Positions 53,314 through 61,451 of a DNA stretch of 64,000 bases are shown here, piece after piece. Position numbers and translations under genes: made by a program. The DNA comes from Epithemia pelagica (Eukaryota; Bacillariophyta; Bacillariophyceae; Surirellales; Surirellaceae): the NCBI GenBank assembly GCA_946965045.2, contig OX337233.1, positions 1,550,001 to 1,614,000 of the forward strand, written 5' to 3'. Below the pieces are notes generated by a model, which saw only the letters and a list, made by a program, of their open reading frames with translations, searched no databases and was not told where the DNA came from. Position 1 is the stretch's first letter. Every line of letters starts with the position of its first letter.

Positions 53314-53323
53314 ATAAAATTCT
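53314..53323. repeat. Left 10-bp target-site duplication (ATAAAATTCT)
   Basis: Identical to 61152-61161, directly outside the inverted repeats. Confidence 0.9.
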
Positions 53324-53407
53324 TACCCCCCAGCGGGGGTGAGTTTTTAGGCTGCTAGAGAGTCATTTTCTACGAGTACATTCCCTTACTCACCCCCAAG
53401 GCGCGAT
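53324..53407. repeat. Left terminal inverted repeat
   Basis: About 84 bp, well matched in reverse to 61069-61151, with a divergent centre. It contains its own fold-back: GGGGGTGAGT near the tip and ACTCACCCCC at the inner edge. Confidence 0.9.
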
Positions 53408-53503
53408 CCTCAAAATTGGCGATTTCCCGTTTTTGACCAAAACTCACATGCACCTCAACGCAACCACTACGAGCTCCATTTAGTAACGACGCAATCTTCT
53501 CCC

Positions 53504-55681
53504 ATGGACCCTGTCAATCCTCCCCGACATGCACAAGTGGTCTCTACTACCTCAAGGGACCCCCACGGCGTTGAAATAGAGCGCCCAGTCCTGCAGACGG
53601 CTTCGATCGCTCCATACCAATACAACCAACAACAACCGAACAACAACCAAATGGATGACCATCCTTCCGCAGCCCCGAATGCCTCTTTGCCGACCATCGA
53701 AGAGGTACACTCCGTACCTGACCCTTTGATTGAACATTCGGAAGACTCCCCTGATCTTGCAAGGTCCATCGAGGCATCATTCAAAGACTGGCATGGGAAG
53801 ACCGTTCGACCGTGGCAGATGCTGGCATGCCAACAAGTCCTCCGTCGTCACGTCGAACGCGTTCCCTCTCAACGTTTGCGTCCATTGCTCCTTGTTCGGT
53901 CCACCGGTGGGGGAAAGTCCGCCGTACGCGATGTATGTGGCTTCATATGCGGCGGCATCACGCTTACAATCGTGCCTCTGTTGAGTCTATCAGCAGATCA
54001 AACCTCGAAGTTAACAAATCTGTCTTCCAATCAAGGCCTGGGCAAGCGTCTTCGTGTCTTTAACTTGGATGTCATACGGTCCACCAACAACAACGACTTT
54101 CTTCGCCAACGGTTGGAGAGTTTGTCTCCAGAATCCAAAACAACAATCGCTCTGTTTTCTTCCCCCCAAAAGTTGACGCGAGACCCTCAGTGGTGCCAAA
54201 CCATTACCAAATGTTTCCAAAACGGAACCTTACGATTCATTGCTGTTGACGAGTGCCATCTTTATGCATGTCACGGCATGGAGTTTCGTCAGGAATTCAG
54301 TGACCTCAAGCAGGTTCTCTTTCAGTGTGCCAAGCGTTGGGCCACTACACCAATTCCCATTCTCTTCATGACAGCTACCGCCTCGCTGACAATGGTGTCT
54401 GACCTTGAAGCGTTAACAGGGTTGTCTTTCTGTCCCACAAACGATCTTGTTTGGCCCCATTGCCACTCAGGGGTAGAGCGTCGCAACATTTCTCTCAACA
54501 TTTGCTTTCAAGATACCCCACTTCGTCGCATAAAGAGGGATCTCGTAAAAATATCTCGTGCATCCGGTGGAAGGAAGATAATGATATATTCCAATTCACG
54601 GAAAGCCATTATCGACCTTCATCAAAAATGTCGACACCAGCTGAATGTACTGGGAATCCAAAAAGATCTCGTGTTGGTACATGGAAACATGTACAGGGAA
54701 CAAAAATTCCACAACACAAATCTTTTCGTGGGAAAGCCCCTTGTGGAAACCTGTCCGACCACCCGACGCCTTCTCCGCTTTGACCCGGTAGGATACTTTG
54801 CTACTGCTGGAACCACGAGCTCTGGTATTGATTGCCATGAAGTGGACGCAGTGATTTTCCATGGCTTCCCTCAGAGCCTGGAGGATCTGATTCAGTGTTC
54901 TGGACGATGCGGACGCAGCGTGACCGCAACCTTTAACACCTCCTCCTTCACCATGATCATATCACTCAACAGCCTTGTCGCGCTCATGACGAGGGTGTTT
55001 CTTATACCAAAATACGAAGCTGCCAAAAGAAAACAGGCGTCCGACAAACCTGCGGCATCCCAACAGTCAAGCAATCCTACCTCTACAATGAAATCTACTA
55101 CCATGTTGTCCATTGATGCGTTAGCAAAACGCCAATGGGACGCTATTCGAAAGGTTATAGCGCTTATTTGCTTGGACGACGGGCATTGCGTGCATTTTGC
55201 GTTGGAACAAATGATGTTGAATCCACATCGACAGACACAATGTGACATTCCTACGTCTTGTGGGGGCGCCTGTTGGAGGTGTGCCAAACCACGGATTACT
55301 ACGCCTCTTGATGCGGCAATCAACATAGAAAACTTCAAGGCATATCTCGTGAGATTGTTCATCACTGATAAGGTACCCTCTTCAAGGCTCTCTCTACACA
55401 AAGACTGCTTTCTTGACGAGCTCCTCTCCATCGAGACTCCAGGTCCTGGTGGTAAGCCAATCAAAGCTTTCCCGAAATCCGTTTTGGGTTTGACAACTAA
55501 CCGGTATGTTAGGCAAAGAACCAAAGCACTTATAATCAAGTGCTTTTGTGCCCAAATTCTGGAACCCGAGGTCGACGGTCTACATCTACTTGTAAAGCTT
55601 GGCTATATGGATAATGGGAACCCACGCCTTAATGATCCGGATTCATGGACAGGTTTCAAGAGCTTACCTACAAAGGAATAA
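53504..55681 (+). CDS. RecQ-like superfamily 2 helicase of the transposon, 725 aa
   Basis: ATG start, single exon. The motifs of a RecQ-type SF2 helicase are in order: a RPWQMLACQ motif-0-like segment (about 102), Walker A STGGGKSAV (about 134), a VPLLSLSADQ motif Ia (RecQ-typical), DECH box (about 249), TATA motif III (about 289), a IMIYSNSRKA strand starting lobe two, and motif VI QCSGRCGRS (about 463). A Cys-rich block CGGACWRCAKP (about 590) may be a zinc-binding remnant as in RecQ. No RQC winged helix or HRDC domain is recognised. The first ~90 residues are Gln/Asn/Pro-rich and disordered, and traces of the same start survive in the 41827-43528 relative. Because it lies wholly inside the inverted repeats, it is a transposon gene, not the host RecQ. 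Its role in excision or replication of the element is inferred. Confidence 0.88.
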   Translation: MDPVNPPRHAQVVSTTSRDPHGVEIERPVLQTASIAPYQYNQQQPNNNQMDDHPSAAPNASLPTIEEVHSVPDPLIEHSEDSPDLARSIEASFKDWHGKTVRPWQMLACQQVLRRHVERVPSQRLRPLLLVRSTGGGKSAVRDVCGFICGGITLTIVPLLSLSADQTSKLTNLSSNQGLGKRLRVFNLDVIRSTNNNDFLRQRLESLSPESKTTIALFSSPQKLTRDPQWCQTITKCFQNGTLRFIAVDECHLYACHGMEFRQEFSDLKQVLFQCAKRWATTPIPILFMTATASLTMVSDLEALTGLSFCPTNDLVWPHCHSGVERRNISLNICFQDTPLRRIKRDLVKISRASGGRKIMIYSNSRKAIIDLHQKCRHQLNVLGIQKDLVLVHGNMYREQKFHNTNLFVGKPLVETCPTTRRLLRFDPVGYFATAGTTSSGIDCHEVDAVIFHGFPQSLEDLIQCSGRCGRSVTATFNTSSFTMIISLNSLVALMTRVFLIPKYEAAKRKQASDKPAASQQSSNPTSTMKSTTMLSIDALAKRQWDAIRKVIALICLDDGHCVHFALEQMMLNPHRQTQCDIPTSCGGACWRCAKPRITTPLDAAINIENFKAYLVRLFITDKVPSSRLSLHKDCFLDELLSIETPGPGGKPIKAFPKSVLGLTTNRYVRQRTKALIIKCFCAQILEPEVDGLHLLVKLGYMDNGNPRLNDPDSWTGFKSLPTKE

Positions 55682-55734
55682 CCACACGCCACTCTACTGT
55701 CCAGTATCATTTTAACATGTAGTACCGTTAGTAA

Positions 55735-58700
55735 TTAAGTTCTCCAATTTCTTTTGTAATTTTCAAAGTACTTGCCCGCCCGGTCTAGAGGGTCTTCATC
55801 CATTATGTCGTCATCTTCCATACCTGTACTTTCCTCGTCCCACCCAAGTCGGGCAGAATTTTCTTCCATCTCGACGAGTCGATTATAAAGTTTGAAACGC
55901 AAGAAATGGTTTTCCCGCTCCTTACGTTCGGCATCTCGTTGTCTTGCATCCAATATATGCTTCTCTCCCATTTTCTGTAAGGCTACGGATACTATGTCCT
56001 TGCAAGCCAGATCATTCATCTCCCACACCTTCATTCCTTTCACATTCTTCTTGACGTTGAGGGTCTGATTAACTTCCGCTGGTTCCTTCGGGCTATCATT
56101 GGAAGGAGACTCTGTTGCCTCCGTATCACTGCTCTCTTCTTCAGCGTCATCCTCAATGCCTTGGTCATCGTCCACAACTTCATCAGCATCTTCCATTATC
56201 AATTCCTCTATTTGTGTTTCCGGAATCTCCTCATCGTCGTCTTTTTGGGTGCCGTTCCGAATCACGTCGACATCTTCATTCTCTTCCTCTTGGCGCGACA
56301 TATCAATGGACTCATCAAATGCCGAGTCTCCAATAGGCACTGTATCCAGGGCTTCCTCCTGATTCATGGCGAACCTTGAAGCTTCGTTCTCCACGTCTAC
56401 AACAGCCACCTCGTCGTCGCTGAAGTACGACATACCATCTGCTTCAGACCCACATTCGTCGTTGTATTCTTTCATCTCAGCTTCTAAATCAATCATCGTG
56501 CTTTCCTCGCCATCCTTGGTATTGTCATCGTTGGATTCTACGTCGCCATCATCGTCACTGTCATCCTCAGAGTTGGACTCGCTCCTTTCGTCCTTCTCTT
56601 CCGTGTCATCCTTTTTCTTTCGGGACGGACGCTTCCTCAAACCTTCCATCATCTTGTTAACCTGGATCATGACGTATTCGTCTGTCGCATCCGTTTCCAC
56701 CTTGCCATTATCAATCCTGCTTTTTTTCTTGTGTACTTCCAGGGTCGTTGACTCGATAGACTGCCAAAACCAATTCTTGTCAACAGGCGTCTCTTTGTCT
56801 GGTGCAATATCGTGGCATCCGGCCAGGGTGAGAATCTCCATTACAAGGACGCGGTTCATTAGATTTGACGGCTTGGTGGTGGCCTTGTGTCGTTGGCCAG
56901 GATCAACAAGCACCTTCGTGTCCTTATTTGGCGTTGTATCATTCATCATTTCTTTTTCCCGTTCTGCCAGCTCATATTCCGCGTCAGATCGAGTCCGTGT
57001 ATAGAATTCGAGAAAGTGCTTAGAGCGCTGACAAGCTGTCAACATCTTAGACACTTTAACGAACGCCATCTCAGTAGCATTGTGACTCATGCCCTTGAAA
57101 AAGGGCATGAGTCGCTCCATTATTTGGTCCAAGGCACTTTCCTTGTTTAGAACAGGACTCGGCATTTGCTTTTGACACTTTGTTCGGTTGAGGCGGATCT
57201 GCTGCAAGACGGAAATAGGAAGACGATGATAATACAGCTCTATCAAGCGTAGCTGTGTATTGAAGGACACACGTTTCTTAGTGATGTACCAATACGGAAG
57301 GTACTCCACGATGATAGATTCCATTATGATTGCGTCGCCTTGTTGTTCGGCCTCAAGGAAGGTAAGATACTTGCGCATGAGCACAAGGTAGTTGCACAAG
57401 AATCGCATTAACCAGTGTTTTGATTCTCTCACTTGTTGGTTCAGGTAGTTCACATATTCCTTTGAAATAAAGATGGCCAATTCGTTACCATCACCGAAAT
57501 GTAGGATTTCATCTACTTTGCTCAACGTTAAGACCTTGGCGACGTAGAAATCAAGCATCAACCTGTCGAGTTCCTCAAAAACAAGGACGGCCAAGCGATG
57601 GGCCAGACGGTATGTATGAGACACGTCATTGGCATCCAAACGCTTCCACTTGAGTCTCCATTGAAAGCATTGAAGAAATCCACCGTAGAATATTCTATAA
57701 ATGACGTCTAGCATGTGAAAGCGCACATGCAAGTCGCCATTGATAGGGACTATCCGGTGCATTACTTGGGTGATGTTGAGCGCTTGACGATAGGCCTGTC
57801 GAAACGACAATGTCTTGGCATCCAGAATACCAAGAATGTCGTCCATGAATTGGAATATCCTGTCCAACGACAACCCATCGCCAACAATAAAGAGCCATTT
57901 CTGATCCCATCCATCACGCGGTTCGTACATTGTAGTAGCATGGTTCCATTCGAGGAGGCCATACAACACCATAAAGTCTAGGACAATTCCTGACGCTCCT
58001 GTTTTGGTAGTCTCGTCTAAAACTGAGACAGGAAGTATCAATAATTCAGCCGCAGGGGGAGTGCTACGCCATGTCTGCACGACCTTCGGAGGAAACTGTT
58101 TCGCAATGGCAAAGATATTGCCTTGGCGGTTCTTCCTTAGCTTGTTCATACTGCGACAGACAGTTTGACGACAGGCATTACGGGCGAAAACAGTAGGCTG
58201 CAAAGTATAGTCAACATTGGAATCCAACCGTCGTCTTGTTGATAAATAACGCTTGATTGTTCCAAGTTCCCGACAGCAACTACGAATTTGTTGGTAGTAA
58301 CGTACCCTCTTGCCCGAACAGTCAAATGGATTGCCATGTTGTTGTGTATCACTGATGTACGTTCCGAAAAACATTGACTTTAGGACGTTGTACCAAGCGG
58401 TATCCGGTGATTGTTCAAAGGCCGGCATGTTGAAGGCAGCGGGTATTGATTGCTGAATGAATGTCATGGAGGGACGCTCCATGAAAGAATAAACCCATTG
58501 TGGGAACTTCGACAGATACATTGTCATCATGAATCTAGCGGTCACCCGTGTGAACGTAGAACTCTCACCATGCTGGAACTGTAGTCTTCTACCGTCTTGC
58601 AAGTTGTCAAAGACGCAAAGGAGACTTGTAACACGACGAATGGCCTTCTTCGTCCGATTTTCATACGTATCCAGCCAAGGTTGTATACGACGTTCCATAG

Positions 58701-60991
58701 TTCTTTTGGACACAGACAGTCCCAACCAAACAGGAATTTGCATTGCCAATAGAGGGTGGCCACAGGCGTATTGCCCCATTGTAAAAACCATGGCGAAGGG
58801 GACCAAGCGGTGGTTGTTCTGCTTCCGAGCTTTGAGGATGAACTGGAAGAGTACATCAAGTGAAAACCGTTGGCGCATCAAACTCGGACCTTCGGAACTA
58901 ACAGAGGCCTCTTCTAATTTCTTGGTATAGCCGCTCGAGCCCATGAGGCTGTTGAAATGCACCGGAAGCATTCGCTCAAAATCATTTGCAAGTTCTCTCG
59001 TTTCACTCTCTGAGAGGAACTTGTCAAATATATTACAAAAACGACCAAAACAATCCTCCATTCTATCTAAGATTCGTTTGTCAACCTTCTCGCAAAAGTC
59101 CTTGATGACATCTGGTTCAATGAATGGTGGAGGAACAGCGTTGGAGAGTTCTTCGCGAAGGGAAGCAATGGCGGATTCGTGCTCTTGTTTGAGGTCATTT
59201 ATGACGATTGTTGATTTGCAATGCTCCCAGACATGCCGCAAGTCCGACAACATATACCGGTCACCGGGTGTTTCTTGAACCAAACGATGAAGGAGGGTTA
59301 ATCGGTCGTCTCCACTTGCTTTCAGCCCACGAAACTGAGTAAGCCAGGGTCGTTCGGGGTGATAGTCCGCCTGTACGAAGATAGATTGAGGGAACTGGAA
59401 GACCTCGAACCAACACAACAACTCCGGAATACAGTCTGTTGGCGGATTGGTTAAATTGAAGTTGGAGGAGGGCGGAATGTATGGAAATTTTAAATGTAGA
59501 CCATGTTGATGGACTTCCTTGAGAGCCTCCTCAATCTCGGGATAGGGGTGAAGGCCTACGACCTTGGACCTTCGATCATCCGGGTTGAGATAAACCCAAC
59601 CAGTCAATTGCTTAAATGACCGACCTTGACAGAGTACTTGTGGAAGATGCATTGATTGCAATGTATCATTCCATATCTTCATCCATTTCTTGGCATAGCG
59701 CGGTGGGAGTGATTCGTCATGGAAAAACAGGGCAACAGGAGTGCCTTCTTTCAAGAACCAGAGATCCTCCAGGAGAAGAGTCCTCATGGAAAAGGAAGTC
59801 ACAACTTGCAGGGAGTGTTGGTCGGACAAGGTACTGGAGGGATCTTCAGAAGCCGTAGATTCTTGGTGTTTGCGCTTGTTGCTCTTGTTGTCTTGGTAAC
59901 GCCGTTGTTTTTTTACACCAGTAGGAGACCTGCCAACGCCTTTTGAGTAGTTCTTGGCTTTTTTGAGGAGCAAGGAACAGTGGTTTTTAACTAAACCGAG
60001 GGACTTGTTGGGACCGAGATGGGTGGGAGTAACAACAACCAAGGGAATGTTGTCCGTAGAGGGTCCAGGGTTGTTGCATGACAGAGGAGAGATGCGGCGC
60101 AATGGAAGGAGAAAGGCACCCTCCTCTACCTTTCGTGCCTTTACTTTAAGATTCGGGTGAGCCACACCTGTGGTTCGTTGTGCCTGAGGAGGAACCCGTG
60201 TCAGACCAAGGGTTGTGGGGGGGGTGGTTAGGTGCAGAGGAGGCATCACTGTCGGCCGCAGTTGGGGCGGAGGAAACGGGAGGAGCAGCATTGCCTTCGA
60301 TGGCAGACAGAAGATTGAGTGATTTCTGTGGAGAGGTCTGGGTGCCGAACTCAACTGCGCCAAAAACTTGTTGACGATGCCACAAATTAAAGGAGAAATC
60401 CGAAATCCTGTTATGCGTCGAAGGTACGGGTGGATGGGCATTGATGGTGTTAGACAAAGGTGCTTTGGTTGATGGGGAAGAAGCAACATTCGAAGAAGGG
60501 AAGGCAGCCGAGAAAGAATCCATTTGTGGGGGCGGTTTTTGTTGCTGACTGTGATCGGTAGTCGAGGGAATGGTGGACAAATCACTTGCGTCACCACTCG
60601 GTACAAATGTGGACGGTCCTGAGTAGTTGTTGTTGTCTTGTTGTGCTTGTAGGATGGCGGCTGAAAATGGAGGTCTGACAGCATCCGGAGTTTCATAGGG
60701 ATTCACTCCCTCCTCGTCTTCATTACTATCCTCTGAATCGTCGCGGCTTGAATCGTCCATGTCGTTGGGAGCAGGAGGAGGCAATCCTTCGCTTGGAGGA
60801 GGAGGGTCAGGACCAGTGGCAGCACTGTAGTGTGAGGAAGATGAAGGTGGGTTTTCGGCGAGGCTCGATGGGGCTTCTGTACTATCGGTTATGACTTCTT
60901 CTCGGACCGGGAGAGCAACGTAGACCTTGCGAACGTCATCTTGTGACTTGCGATGGCGTTTGTGTGAAGAGGATGACTTCTTGGACGACAT
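55735..60991 (-). CDS. Giant transposon protein with DUF6589-like region; two frames to be joined
   Basis: The N-terminal frame starts at 60991 (MSSKKSSSSHKRHRKS) and runs to a stop at 60146. The second frame is open from 60696 to 55735 and carries the main body. They must be joined between 60146 and 60696, by a short intron or by a one-base shift (see findings). The first ~300 residues are disordered and Ser/Pro-rich. The body is helical, with a region (about 57690-57890) reading FIVGDGLSLDRIFQF and then PINGDLHVRFHMLDVIYRIF, matching my memory of DUF6589 proteins of fungal and animal mobile elements ('GDQLT' then a 'GD.H..m..l..i...f.G' block). The two Asp/His sites could be catalytic. A strongly acidic tract (about 56120-56620) and a basic helical end follow. 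It is the best candidate for the transposase, by context and motif. The start of the open frame at 60696 (MKLRML) is a shadow, not a start. Confidence 0.7.
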
Positions 60992-61068
60992 GACGACCTG
61001 CTGCACCTCTACCCTCTGGATTGACTGTGGTGTGGTTTGCAAGTTTGTGTCAAAAACGGGTGAGCCAG

Positions 61069-61151
61069 ATCGCGCCTTGGGGGTGAGTAAGAGAATGCAC
61101 TTTGTGCATTCACTCTCTAGCATCCTAAAAACTCACCCCCGCTGGGGGGTA
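61069..61151. repeat. Right terminal inverted repeat
   Basis: Reverse counterpart of 53324-53407. It includes a perfect small hairpin GAATGCAC-AAA-GTGCATTC at 61093-61111. Confidence 0.9.
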
Positions 61152-61161
61152 ATAAAATTCT
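61152..61161. repeat. Right 10-bp target-site duplication (ATAAAATTCT)
   Basis: Copy of 53314-53323. Confidence 0.9.
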
Positions 61162-61451
61162 TAAATCAAGCTGTTGGGGGACCCATCCGCGCCTAGGTAA
61201 AGCCCTTCGGGCGCGCACAAAAACCGCAGGCCGATGCTCCCGCCTCTGAAAACACGAGCAGGCCGGCTTGGTCGTGTGATTCACAAAAAAGTACCCCGCC
61301 ACCCTTTTTGCGTTTCTTATTGCATCCACACAAAGACGGTCTCCTAATAGCGAGCCATAGAGCAAAGAGGTGCGGGGTTGCTCCATGTTGGCGTCCATCA
61401 GATTGCATTAGAAGAGAAGGTCCACCAGACATTCACCACATCTTGAAAGAT
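61162..61451. promoter_or_regulatory. Promoter/leader of the 61452 gene
   Basis: 290 bases between the transposon target copy and the next ATG. No separate gene. Confidence 0.4.

Larger units (their letters stand above)
53324..61151. mobile_element. Complete two-gene DNA transposon with RecQ-like helicase, 7828 bp
   Basis: It is bounded by ~84-bp inverted repeats that start TACCCCCCAGCGGGGG and end AAGGCGCGAT, and by a perfect 10-bp target duplication. Two genes face each other: a RecQ-like helicase (53504-55681, plus) and a giant DUF6589-like protein (55735-60991, minus), with 53 bases between their stops. Both genes start within ~180 bases of an end. The duplication length is in the range of Mutator-like elements, but I see no MULE transposase motifs, and helicase plus giant protein is not a MULE layout. 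Helitrons are excluded by the duplication and inverted repeats. The near-identical ends suggest recent insertion. The giant gene needs one splice or frameshift to be whole. Confidence 0.92.

Noticed and set aside
53504-55681. Helicase as the host RecQ repair gene
   Set aside because: It lies wholly within the inverted repeats and target duplications, lacks recognisable RQC/HRDC domains, and has a decayed copy in a second element.
53324-61151. Helitron, because a helicase is present
   Set aside because: There is a perfect 10-bp target duplication and long inverted repeats. No Rep/HUH motif was seen.
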